Source of the DNA: Pocillopora verrucosa
Lineage: Eukaryota; Cnidaria; Anthozoa; Scleractinia; Pocilloporidae
Assembly (NCBI RefSeq): GCF_036669915.1
Contig: NC_089315.1
Location: 23,503,936 to 23,567,935, forward strand
Reading direction: 5' to 3'
Length of the DNA stretch: 64,000 nucleotides
How positions within the stretch are numbered: the stretch's first letter is position 1; each line of letters starts with the position of its first letter. The position numbers were made by a program, and so were the translations under genes. A model generated the notes under the pieces. It did no database searches. It was given only the letters and a program-made list of their open reading frames with translations, and had not been told where the DNA came from. Positions 34,795 through 45,600 of the stretch are shown here, piece by piece.

Positions 34795-34935
34795 CCCTCC
34801 CTCTTCTCCTCCCCCCTCCCCTCACCCTCCCCCTCCCCCTCCCCCCTCCCCCTCCCCTCCCCCTCCCCTCCCACTCCCCTCCCACTCCCCTCCCACTCCC
34901 CTCCCACTCCACCTCCCACTCCCCCACCCAAACCA
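34795..34935 (+). repeat. Pyrimidine tract with 11-bp tandem repeat
   Basis: Nearly pure C/T on this strand. From about 34864 the unit CCCCTCCCACT repeats several times in succession. Such homopyrimidine tracts may form triplex or G-quadruplex structures on the other strand. The overlapping open frames are composition artefacts. Confidence 0.8.
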
Positions 34936-35258
34936 AAAACCACAACTGCTTTTTGAAGCATGACACAAATACAAGCGACAAAGCATCGCTTGTTTGTTTG
35001 CGTGCATAATTGACACCTGGTGCCGGTGGGTGGGGTCTTAATCTCCTAGAACTGATTGTATCACCGGGAAGATGTCAAAAATGGTGATCTTCTTTTTATT
35101 ATCAATGAGCAATAATATTGAAACGTCTGCATACAAGAATGACTTCCATAAAGGAATGCACGTTCATTGCATTCAACCATCTTCCTTCCCCGTTCCCCCT
35201 TCAAAAATTTTTATTGTATCCCCAATATTTCTTGAGGTTTCCCTTACAGTTTGGCTGG

Positions 35259-35467
35259 TAACCCTTGAACTCCCATGAGTGACTTAGACAAAAATTTCTC
35301 CTTACAATATCAATACAATATCAACCAGACAAGTGTGAGGAGAATAGAGAAAAATATCGACTTACGGATAATTAGTTGATCCAATACTAAATTCTCTGAA
35401 CTAATATAAGAATTGTATGGTTGACAGTAAGGAGAATGACAAATTTGATCTGGGAGTTAAAGGGTTA
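35259..35467. mobile_element. MITE, 'TAACCCTTTAACTCCCA' family
   Basis: About 209 bp. The left end is TAACCCTTGAACTCCCATGA and the right end read in reverse is TTAACCCTTTAACTCCCAGA, so the termini are inverted repeats of roughly 18 bp. Related ends are seen at about 48028-48048 (GGGAGTTAAAGGGTTAA) and 56300-56318. I recognise this as a common small element in coral DNA. Confidence 0.65.
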
Positions 35468-37015
35468 AGTATTTCTACTCCTTGAGGGATAAAGGCATTG
35501 TGAGAGAAAAGCGTTCTTTCTGAGGACACTTCACACGGGCATAACCAGGATGTTTTAAGGGGAGAGGGGATCACACTTTGTCGTACATAAGTACTCACCA
35601 GATTGTCCTGTCGACCTTAGCGCCGTGTCTTACTTAATGTGACAAGAGAAGGCTTACAAAAGGAGAGTCGTGGACATCCCAGGACCCCCTAGCTACGCCC
35701 TTGAAACATTAAACCGTACGGGCTTAACCCATAACCTTTGGAACGTAAGTTCAGCCGTCACTTACCCATAGACCAACACGTTTCTCACCATTTTATTAGT
35801 TTAAGTAAACATTTTGGCCGGTTACTTATACAAGTCTTGGCCGTTGTTTAATAAAACCTCAACCTAAACAATCCTCAGTTTAGCAGGACCTCTTATCAAA
35901 ACATTTATTTTTACGAACAGTGTCAAGAGGGCCTAAAGCTAATAGTGGAAGTACATTTATTTAAACACTGAAATCAATCCTCTTGTGAAGAGTGTCGGGG
36001 GCCCACTGATTGCCTAAAAGACCTCGAGTGAATTAATAGCTGACCTTAAGTCTCTGTATGCCCTCAAAAATTAATGTAAATCTAATGAAACGAGGCGTCA
36101 AAACTTAAAGTTTTTTAACATTAAATAGAACCTATATTTACGAAATACATGCTTCATTGCCTTAAAAAAAGGTACTAGTCTATTTTGTAATCTGCTTCAG
36201 AGGTGAACTAAGTGTCGTCAAGTGACTTTCTACAACCATACTCCGATCTGGGATAAAATTTGACGCGCTTGAATCTTTTCGTACTCGTAACATCAAGGTC
36301 GAGCTTTGGTTTGTGGGCTTGCGTTAAAATTTCAGATTTGAGAGAGTATTTCGATTGCTGGAAAAAGTACTGTGATGAGGGACCAGGAATAAAGAAGCTT
36401 CACATCGCTTATATGGTGATTCTGGAAATCGAACTTTACTCGGTCTCAGTGAGCGTAACTAGCCAGAACAATTTGCTCTTGGCGAATCTTGTTTTAATAA
36501 GTCTTCAGTCGTGCAAGGCAGTTGTGCATAACACTTGGTCTTCTATTTGTGCAGAGCAATATTTGGTCATAATATAAACTGTGAGGAAAATGAAAAAAAA
36601 AAACTTTTAACAATTTAACGACGAACAGTTTTTAGAATCGGGTTCATCTTTATTTTACTAACATCTAAGTTTCACAACGTTACGGGTGGAAAACAAGTTC
36701 CAGGTACTTAAGGTTTAGAAATTTATTTCCTACGTCCAGCGGCTTCAACAGGTGAGTCAAATCGTTCAAAGTACCGATCTCCTTGACAAGCTGGAACATT
36801 TCACAAAGGCTGAAAAATCCTGTGAAGGTGATCGAACGTCTTTGGATACTGAAATAATCCTGGTAGTTACAAAAACGTATTGCCCCCAAACTATGTACTT
36901 ACAATGAAGGCAACTTAAAAGAACAGTTGTTTAGAATGTGCACCACTCTTGAAGAAAATTCACCGTATGTATTCGATTAAACGCCCACCTGGAATAAGCG
37001 CCCGTCGTGTAGGTA
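35468..37015. other. Intergenic, no gene seen
   Basis: AT-rich, without a supportable exon. A 105-codon plus-strand frame (36260-36577) has no familiar motif. The last 45 bases carry AATAAGCGCCC-type phrases related to the MITE at 63613-63949. Confidence 0.4.
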
Positions 37016-37942
37016 ATAATAATTTAATAATAATAATTTACCAATTTATATAGCGCATATTTACATTTGCTGATCAATAGCGCTTTACAATCATATGTTT
37101 AAAAGAAAACGAAAATACATTACCGTAAGAATAAAATAAACTAAGTTACAAACTATAAAAAATACTTTTTAAAAAGATAGGTTTTAAGTCGAGATTTAAA
37201 ACTGTTAAGTGATGTTGCTTGACGAAGCTTCACAGGTAGCTTATTCCAGAGTTTCGGAGCTGCTGCTGAGAATGATCTTGCTCCCAATGTTGTAAGCATC
37301 TTTCCCTTGGGATGGTCCAATAAGAGCTTACCAGTAGACCTAAGATTATATAATGAATTCGATTTTATACTAATAAGATCGCTAAGATAAGTTGGCGCTA
37401 GGCCATAAATACATTTGAAAGTCAAAAGTAAAATCTTATAGTCAATACGCAAAGAAACTGGCAGCCAGTGCAGCTCATAAAGCGCCGGTGTAATGTGAGG
37501 AAACTTTCCAAAGCCAAGAATAAGTCTTGCTGCTGCATTTTGTACACGCTGTAATTTAGCGATCTGCACATTTGGTAAGCCAAACAATAAACCATTACAA
37601 TAGTCAAGACGGCTGGTTATAAAAGCATGAGCCAAAGTAATTAAAGAATCTCTCGACAGGTATTTCTTAATACGTCTCAAGTTATGTAAATGATAAAATG
37701 CCGCATTACAAGCCTTGTTTATATGATCAGTCATGCTTAAGTTGCTGTCAAACCAGGATCCAAGATTTCTAACACATGGGCTTGGACTGATACGATTATT
37801 GCCCACAGTTATGGAACACGAATCTAATTTATCAAGCTGTTGTCGTGCGCCGACTAACAAAAACTCCGTTTTATCATCATTGATCATCAACCGATCTTGA
37901 ATCATCCATTTCCTCACCGCGTCAATGCACTTTTCCATAGCA
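37016..37942 (-). mobile_element. 5'-truncated CR1/L2-type LINE with intact RT C-terminus
   Basis: A 261-codon minus-strand frame (37153-37938) encodes the C-terminal region of a non-LTR retrotransposon polymerase: N-D-D-K-T-E-F-L-L, L-G-S-W-F-D-S-N-L, R-L-D-Y-C-N-G-L-L-F-G, L-Q-R-V-Q-N-A-A-A-R-L, E-L-H-W-L-P-V. The catalytic palm motifs are upstream of the truncation. After the stop there is a 3' UTR with ATAGCGCATATTTAC and CAATAGCGCTTTACAA and a terminal TTA-type microsatellite, typical of L2-like elements. TAGGTA at 37010-37015 and 37943-37948 may be the target duplication. The open frame suggests a fairly recent insertion. Confidence 0.85.
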
Positions 37943-39100
37943 TAGGTAGGAAGAGCTAATAAGCGCCTACCTCGACTGATAAGTGCCGACGGCGTGTTTT
38001 GTGGCAGATTATCGAAACCTTGCAGTCGAGATAAGTGAACCAGCCAATGCTGTTAAATTTAGATTTTCTTTTCGCATTCATTCTTTTTCAATTCCATTGA
38101 AAGCATTTGCAATATGGTTAAATCCCATTAAAAATTGTCATTTTTTTTATTGAGCAATGCTAATAACTTTCTTAGCATTTTAGTCTTCTGTTCGAGAACA
38201 TCATTGTTGATGAGAAGTTTACATTTAAAGAACTTGAGCCATATGATTCAAAAGAGTCACAACCATAAATGAATAAAAAACCGTCCAATTAGACAGACAG
38301 GAAACGCTAAACAAGTGGGGAAATTGCATACGAATGATTCTGAACTCTATTTAACTTATGGTGTATTCATCTGTTCGTTGCCGCTACAATAGCTAAAAGA
38401 TCTTTTCATTGAACACAAGCACAGGTAGAATTTTCATCTTTTCCTCTCTTTTTCTGGAATTTTATAATTTTTCTCGCCCACTTTGTATTGTTAGTATTTT
38501 GCAACTATTACATGCATTTGTGAGAGATCTTAGCGAGCTCTATTGAGCTTTCCAAAGTCAAGCATTATAGCTAGACCGAGTTGCAGTGAATTTCTTATCA
38601 AGAGTAATTACAAATTTATGGGCCTTTTTAAACCATGAAATATTATTGTTTTATGAATTTCAATGGCAAATAATGAAGTGTACAGGTCTTCATTTCGTTT
38701 AATAGAGCACTGGTTGGTTGGATTTACTTGTAGACTGTTCCTTTCTCCGTATTTAATGATTTGGTCCTAAATAATCCGGCTCTTTTTCCCACCTGGCTTA
38801 TTGCGACAAGCTTTTGTATAGCACCAAATTCAACATTCATCTGCCATTATACTTTACAGATATAATGGTCTTCTTTTCAAGGAATTAAATTTGGACTTGT
38901 CACAATTGGATCGGTTCATTCCGTCGTAGATCCCATCTCCAATGTGGTATTTCCTTCATGATCGTGAAAATAATAGTTTTCTAGGAGAATACAATGAGTT
39001 TGCTTGACGATTCAGAACCCTTTGTAGCAAATGGAAATCCCTTCTTTTGGCAGAGTTAAGGAACACGGAAGCTGGTAAGAGTTCATTCTCTGCTCTATGT
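37943..39100. other. Intergenic, upstream of the fourth GPCR
   Basis: The first 60 bases continue the AATAAGCGCC-type element split by the LINE. No exon is recognised in the rest. Confidence 0.4.
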
Positions 39101-39101
39101 G

Positions 39102-39110
39102 TATATATAA
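39102..39110 (+). promoter_or_regulatory. Candidate TATA box for the GPCR at 39215
   Basis: TATATATAA lies about 105 bases before the start codon, which leaves room for a 5' UTR of about 80 bases if transcription starts 25-30 bases downstream of it. Confidence 0.4.
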
Positions 39111-39214
39111 GATATTTTACTCCGCTGTCGGGACATGTTTTAAACTGAGCAAACAGAGAAGCTAACATTGATAAACAAGCGTTCTGCTCTTCGGAGAGTG
39201 ATACCGACACCAAC

Positions 39215-40171
39215 ATGGTTTTGAACGATACAGAAACGTGGACGAATTCCACTACCGTGGTGAACCAAGAAAGCTCATTGTATGCTTGCCCCAAATCACC
39301 AGACTTGACGTTTGATCTGGATGCAACCACCTTCCCTTGGATTTTAGTGAGTGTCAAATCGTTCGCTTGTCTTTCGATTTCTTTTCTCAACTCACTTGTA
39401 TTCACAGCGGTGAGAGTAAGAAAGGAGCTGTCCAAACATTCCTACGTGCTGTTGTCCAGCTTAGCCGGTGCAGACTTCCTGGTGGGAACTCTCACGATGC
39501 CCTTCTCCGCTAGTCTCGATGTATTGCTCGCCATCCGTAGAGTGACATACTTCTGCACGTTAGACATTGTCAATGTGTACTTGATGTACTGCGCCTCCTG
39601 GTGTGCACTTTATCACATGACAGCGATTGCTTGGGAGAGGTTCGTAGCCATAACAAAGACAGTGCTCTACCCAGTGAAAGTTACAAGAGGCCGCCTTAGA
39701 ACGCTGGCCACAGTAGTTTGGATGGGGGCAATATTGACGACTTTACCGCCCTTTGGGTTGGAAGCTGCTGGTTTGGACCTCATGTTCGTTGAAATGTGGA
39801 TATTTTTCGCGAGCATCTGCGGTGCAGTTTCCTTAATAGCAACCGGCTATTTTTACGTCAAGATATACATCGAAGTGCGCAAACGCAAGATCAACCAAAT
39901 AACTCAAGTGACAGTTCTGGCTCAAGCAAAGCTCGAGACCAAAGTTGCCAAGACAGCCGCCTTGTTAACCCTCGCTTTGGTAATTTCGTTCGTACCAGGT
40001 ATAGTTGTCAGCAGTTCCCCAACCCTACGCACAAGCACTAGCATTCGAGTGTCAGAACTTATTATGCAGATGGGCTCTATCGTGAATCCGCTGCTATATT
40101 GCTACAGAGACCGTCGCTTTAGAAACGCCTTGCTGGAGATGTTAAGGATGAAAAAGCCGCAAGTTATCTAG
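39215..40171 (+). CDS. Orphan class A GPCR (ERF motif)
   Basis: Intronless 318-aa receptor unrelated in detail to the array GPCRs. Seven hydrophobic segments fit class A: Asn59 in TM1, L-A-G-A-D with Asp87 in TM2, Cys114 at the top of TM3, W-E-R-F at 140-143 for the E/DRY motif and N-P-L-L-Y at 291-295. Sequons at Asn4 and Asn11 suit an extracellular N-terminus. Unusual points: ECL2 is short and has no cysteine to pair with Cys114, and TM6 lacks the CWxP motif (it reads V-I-S-F-V-P-G). The frame ends in TAG right after a dibasic C-terminus (M-K-K-P-Q-V-I), and the same frame then stays open for 82 codons. The ATG has an acceptable context (CAACATGG). The ligand is unknown; cnidarian genomes hold many such receptors. 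Confidence 0.85.
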   Translation: MVLNDTETWTNSTTVVNQESSLYACPKSPDLTFDLDATTFPWILVSVKSFACLSISFLNSLVFTAVRVRKELSKHSYVLLSSLAGADFLVGTLTMPFSASLDVLLAIRRVTYFCTLDIVNVYLMYCASWCALYHMTAIAWERFVAITKTVLYPVKVTRGRLRTLATVVWMGAILTTLPPFGLEAAGLDLMFVEMWIFFASICGAVSLIATGYFYVKIYIEVRKRKINQITQVTVLAQAKLETKVAKTAALLTLALVISFVPGIVVSSSPTLRTSTSIRVSELIMQMGSIVNPLLYCYRDRRFRNALLEMLRMKKPQVI

Positions 40172-40420
40172 CGGCCAGCAAATGCAGCCATGCCAGTGCA
40201 TCGTGTCCAAGAAAAAGTCCCCATGAACTCCAAGAATGCGTTGCCGAAGGAAACCTCCCGAGAAACTCGAACTGATGGCTTTACACGTTCAGCATCCTGT
40301 ACATCACTAAACACAGAATTAAATCGGCTATCCCATCAGACTACTTGCCACAAGACGCTAACGAGATCCATGTCAGCTCCATCGTTTGCTCAGTTCAACG
40401 CCGCCTTCGAATCCAATTAA
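40172..40420 (+). other. In-frame continuation of GPCR tail after amber stop
   Basis: In the same frame as the receptor, 82 codons follow the TAG at 40169-40171 before TAA. They are hydrophilic and rich in Ser, Thr, Arg and Lys, with R-S-A-S-C-T-S and T-R-S-M-S-A-P-S-F, which look like kinase and arrestin sites of a cytoplasmic GPCR tail. The most likely origin is a receptor tail cut off by a nonsense mutation; readthrough or a sequencing error are alternatives. Confidence 0.6.
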
Positions 40421-42694
40421 ATGCCGCTTCCGTCCACTTTGACTAGGACAGAGACATTCCATGGGGAAATTGAACCTGCATCTAAGCCTGAAAACTAGTG
40501 GCGATTAGATGCGGGGTAGATGAAATGATGGCTATCGAGTAATTAATTGATTGGATACGAATCGTATGTATATATATATATATATATTTTTTTTTTTTTT
40601 GATTCGATCTGTAAGAGACAATACATAATTCATGAGAAATCTAACAGCCAGCGATTCACGAAAGTACATGCGGAAAGTAAATAATTACAATACTGAAAAT
40701 CAAAATGATTACAAAAAAAATTATTTACTTCTGTGGTGTTATCCAGTCAAAAATTACTGCAGAACAGGTCAGCGAAACGGGAAACAAACAGGTCAGCAGA
40801 AAAACTACAGGTTAGCTAACGTGGAATAGAACTTTCTCTTTCACAACTGAGATCCCAAGGTAAACTTACTAAAATGATTGCGCCGTCGACTGTCAAGGCT
40901 AAAATCAAACGTCAATCAGCTAATTTATAAAATCAAAAATCAGTCAACGAAACATTAATGTTCGTCGTACAAGTAGAGTCGATTTGAACGCGAATTGCTC
41001 TGAGTAGTGCAGTAAGGTAGTTCGTCCGTCCCTCGTGCAGTTTAGTACTGGCAGTATTTGATTTTCAACAAACCCAAGTGTTATGGGAAATAAGGGTATG
41101 TGCCTTTTGAAATAGCAACACCTAGTTGCCAAAAAAGCTAGGTCTATGTCGTAAGGAAGTCATAATGAAGTTCTATAAATTCTTAATGAAAAAGTTCGAA
41201 CCAGCCCAAAAGTGAAGATCGTTTAACAACTGAAAGAAAAAGAAAGTTGAAAAGGACTTACTCAAACGTTTTCTGCGTTAGTTCGTTCGTTGCAAAGTAA
41301 AGAAAGAGTTTTCGATTTAAACTCTTTTTTTCTACCTTATGACCGAAAGTTTGGGTGTCTCTCTCGCTTTTTCATTCGATTAGCTCTGTAAAGATAATTT
41401 GTCAGTAACGATATCAAAGCGCAGTATTCATGCATCAGTTAAGCAAGGAGCGGGGCAAAAGTTTGTGATCACTTACCAAAATATTAAATGATAATAAAAC
41501 AGAGGAAAAGTACTGATGCTCTGCAGTTAAAAAAAAAAAAATTCGTTCATCATTGGTGTCAAATATCTCTCAAGGCAAGTCGCTTTTCTGTAATTTGTAG
41601 CTAAATCTAACTCACCATAGTAGCGAGGTATTGAGGTTAAAAAGAGGTGTGTACATTTAATGATAATGATAATAAAAACAACCATAATAATAATAGTAAT
41701 GATAATGATTTATTCAGGCTTTCCAAACCGTGAGTTTGGCTCTTCATCCAGAATTTACGTCTACAAACATAATATAAATCTATAGTTAAAAAACCACACC
41801 AGCCTCTATAAATATTCGAAGGGTAAGCTTAAATAATGAAATTATGAAATATTGGAGTCAATAAAAACTTCTTTGCGTGTGTTACGTCCTTGAACAGGGT
41901 TAAGCAAATTATCTAAGGGTCACAGACAGACGAGAATTTTAAAATATTTTGACGCGCTTGATTAGCCCAAGTCGTAGAGCGCCGGATTCTCGTATGAGAG
42001 ATCGAGGGTTTTAAATCCTAGACTGGACCAACATTCAGGGTCTCAAAATAACTGAAGAGAATGTGCTACCATTGTTATGACGTCTGCAAATGGATAGAAA
42101 TTCAAGTCTTCTCGGATGAGGATGAGAAATTATAAGTTCCGTCTCGAGCATGTCCTGAACCTCCTCCCGCCCTCCCCTCTCCCGCCAAAAAAAAAAAAAA
42201 AGGGGGGAACGCCCTCAGGTGTCCATTAACCTAACCGGAAAAACCATTGGCCTCATAGTTTTCTTTTTTAAGTCTTTTATCTTTCAAATTTTGGCCAGGG
42301 AAACTACAACGATGACATCCACCATATGTAAATTGATTCAATTTTAAACTGGATACCGCGGATGTTAACCAAATTAAATTAATTTTTTTTCTCTTTTCTT
42401 GTCTTGTCTGTTTTTGGGAATTAAAGGGTAAAAAAACTGGAGAATCATTGTTTAAAATCGAATCGCGCAGTTGACAGCTCGGTAGTGAGATTGTTCCCTT
42501 ATTCTTCGGAAGGAACGAGTCAGTCGCTCAAGTTTCGCCATCCAGAACACAACCGCAGCATGGTTACGTGCTGGAAAACCGTATATATAATAAGAGATAT
42601 TTATATCAATCGCGCTGTATCTTAGCAAATGAGTCAGTAAAAGACACGAGACTTTGTTTGGTTACAACTGACAAGCTTTAATTCACATTCAGTT
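40421..42694. other. Intergenic between GPCR and second peroxiredoxin
   Basis: No gene. Contains a TA microsatellite followed by a T-run (about 40568-40601), a TAA/ATG-type simple repeat joined to a LINE-like tail (about 41660-41760), a SINE (41961-42135) and a C-run/A-run/G-run junction (about 42160-42208). Confidence 0.5.
41961..42135 (+). mobile_element. tRNA-derived SINE
   Basis: The head resembles a tRNA: TTAGCCCAAGTCGTAGAGCG is box-A-like and GAGGGTTTTAAATCC is a degraded box B. It is followed by a body with CTGGACCAACATTCAGGGTC and ATCTGCAAATGG-type phrases (here GTCTGCAAATGG) that I recognise from coral SINEs. It is not a functional tRNA because the anticodon arm does not pair. Confidence 0.6.
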
Positions 42695-45600
42695 CTACTC
42701 TGTTTGTTCATGAGGAGTGTACCGCATGTACCCTTTACCTGAGGGCATTTCTCTGACTTTGACACCCTTTGGAAATAGTTTCTCAAGATCTTCATCTTTC
42801 ACCGTGGGAAGAACCATACAATCTTTGCCAGGCTGAAAAAGGTCAAGTGATAAAATAATAAATTCACTTCAATGCAAACATAGTAACTGACAAGGAGGCC
42901 AGTTTATTTAGGCGGGTGCCTTGCCGTCGTGGCAGAAAAGCCATTGTAGTTAAATAAATTATGGATTTTGGAAACGAGGTTGTCAGAAAATATCAGTGGG
43001 CAGATCTAAGAGAGGGGTACAGGGGATGTGCATCCCCTCCCTTCTGAGGTGACCTGCAGCTTTCCGATATAACTACACGGTTATGGAAAACCTGCCGTTA
43101 GCGTTCACCATGTATTCTAAGCTGTTTCACATTATCTTTTTGCCTAGTCTTAGGCCTTTATTCTTCGTCATTCGGTTTCATAATATGTTTGCGTCAGCCG
43201 TAAGTTACGCCATTCATTAAAGGCGTACCCCCTTCTGAGAAAAAAATGTTGGATCCACCCCTGATGTATTGCTGTGTTGTTGTTGTTTTTATTTTGGTAC
43301 TTGTAAACTACGACGATTATCGATCCAAGTGATAAATTATTCTTTGCATTTAAACCGTATTCAATGGCGGCCAAGAACATGTGAGTTTTTTCAGTAGAAT
43401 TCAACCCGTGCCTCCCAGATATCGGTTGAGTGTTACAAACTAGCAAGCTACAAACTTTAGGGAACAAGTTAGGAGAGACGTAAATTGTAACTTTTTTTCG
43501 TTGCCCGCAAATGCATCTAATGCCAAATAATGTATACGAACTCATCAAGCCTCTCAAATACCTCAAGTGCTCTACATTTTCAATAAAGACAACCTACCTC
43601 CCAGTCTGCAGGAGTGGCCACTTGTTTTGTGGCAGTCAACTGCAATGAGTCTATCACACGTAATAGTTCACTGCAAGCGAAGTAAAATAGCCAGGTACTC
43701 TCGGGTGATTTCCCAAATGATCCGGTAAGGAGTGCTTGTCGGAAATCGTGAATCAGAGACCACTCTGGGCGTGGCTTAGACTTAATTTTTAACCCTTTGA
43801 CCCCAACGACTGATCAGCATCTAATTTCTTATCACAATATCACCTCTGAATCACACATTAAGGTCACGAGATTAAAGGGAAAGGTCACCAACTAATGAAG
43901 TTCTTGATTTTTAAACAAATTCTCTTTGTCAGCTTCTTAGAATTGTCTAGAGAAAGTATGGAGAATATGCACATTGATGTAAGGGTGTAAAGGATTAATG
44001 ACTTGACTTACTGCAAGTTCCGTCCACACGAGGCGGGATACAGGAATGACAACTTAAGTTTCTTGTCTGGTCCGATGACGAACACCTTTAACATTATGAG
44101 AAGCAAAAGGAAACTGATAAAGGTACACCGTATGGTTGGAAATGTCAGTTTACGGGAACAGATAGTATTTATTTCGGGGGAAGGGGGTGAGGAGGGGGTC
44201 AGAAGATCTGGAAGGATCAAACAGTTTTCAGGGGGAATGGAGGGAGGAGAAGCGTCGCCAACAGATTATTAAGGTGGGTTATAGAAAACTGACTGCCAAT
44301 TTACTGCTAATTACGGGGATCATAAGGTCATTACAGAGGTTAATAGGGGATAAGGTAATTTTATTTGACACGACCAAAATCCTCCAACTTCCTCCCCCCC
44401 CCCCCCCCCCCCGCAATAAATAATGACCGGTCCTTAATGTGAACCACATCAAGGAAGGAATGAGATTGCGTCTGTTTGGGAAAGGGTGGGGCGGGTGGGG
44501 GTGACTTCAAGGAAAGTGATGCAGTTTGGCTCACGAATCTCGCGCTTTGCTTGATTGATTTATTCGAAATCTTGATGGCTCCATTCCTACCTTCAACTGA
44601 ATGATTATTAAAGAATCATGAGAATTCGTGGTCATGGCTGATGTTGAAGATACACTCGATTGCAAAAGAAATTGATTCTAAAAAGCGTAAGTAATGAAAG
44701 ATGAAACTTACCGGCTTTTCATCTGTGCTTTCCTGAAAGAAAATAATTGTAGTGCACAAAGATTTTCATGAATGATTAAAAAGTATAGCGTTGATTGCGT
44801 GACTGTGCGAACATTTCCCATAATGCCATTAGGTCTCATCGTTTCATGGTTTATGCTTTTTAGGTTTCAATGTTTTTTCAGTGGAGTGTCTGTTAGACTG
44901 ATTCGAAAGACAGCCGGAGCTTAACCAAGTTTCTGGCAACATGAAACAACTAGGAGTATAATTTCTTTCTCCCGCCCCAAGGGTTTGTTTTACTGAGATT
45001 TTACTGATATCTACTTATACTTCTTGTGAAGTTGATGAGGAGCGCTTTGAGGGAAAAGTGTCCTCAATTTTCTTGAAAAGGTCTCTATTTCGGATCTTTC
45101 TATCATACACACATTGCAAAAACCGCTCTGCCAACGCGTATTTATTTGGAAACACGGTCAAAACACTTACCGCACGGCAAGTAAGTGGCATTCCTTGAGC
45201 ATCCTTTTCGTCAGGATCGACCATTCCCAGTTTCACAGCCAGTTCACGCCCTTGGTCGGCAATAATCGGATAAGGGAAGTCCATTAGGTCTGGTCTTGAT
45301 GAAGGCCTTGATATCTTCCATCCATCCCTTGTGTGTGTCAACATCATCACATGACAAAGCAATGAGCTTTACACCGCGCTTGGTGAATTCTGGGATCATT
45401 CCAACCAAGCAGCCCAACTCAGTGGTACACACGGGTGTGTAGTCGGCGGGGTGAGCGAATAAAATGGCCCATCTATCGAGAGTAACAACAGTGCACTACA
45501 ATGATGCATCGTACTAATAAGGAATTCGCAGCCTATATGATGTTGTAGTTCTTATTATAATATCATTTTTTCCCGTATAACCTTGAGCTTCTGCAACTAT

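Noticed and set aside
34683-35016. Several overlapping open frames on both strands, Pro/Ser-rich or Gly-rich
   Set aside because: They follow from the low-complexity pyrimidine tract.
38956-39435. 159-codon minus-strand open frame overlapping the fourth GPCR start
   Set aside because: It is antisense to the receptor N-terminus and candidate promoter and has no domain.
41961-42035. Possible tRNA gene
   Set aside because: Box A and box B are degraded, the anticodon arm does not pair, and the following body matches a SINE.
43168-43566. 132-codon minus-strand open frame in a peroxiredoxin intron
   Set aside because: It spans intronic repeat-like sequence between well-supported exons and has no motif.
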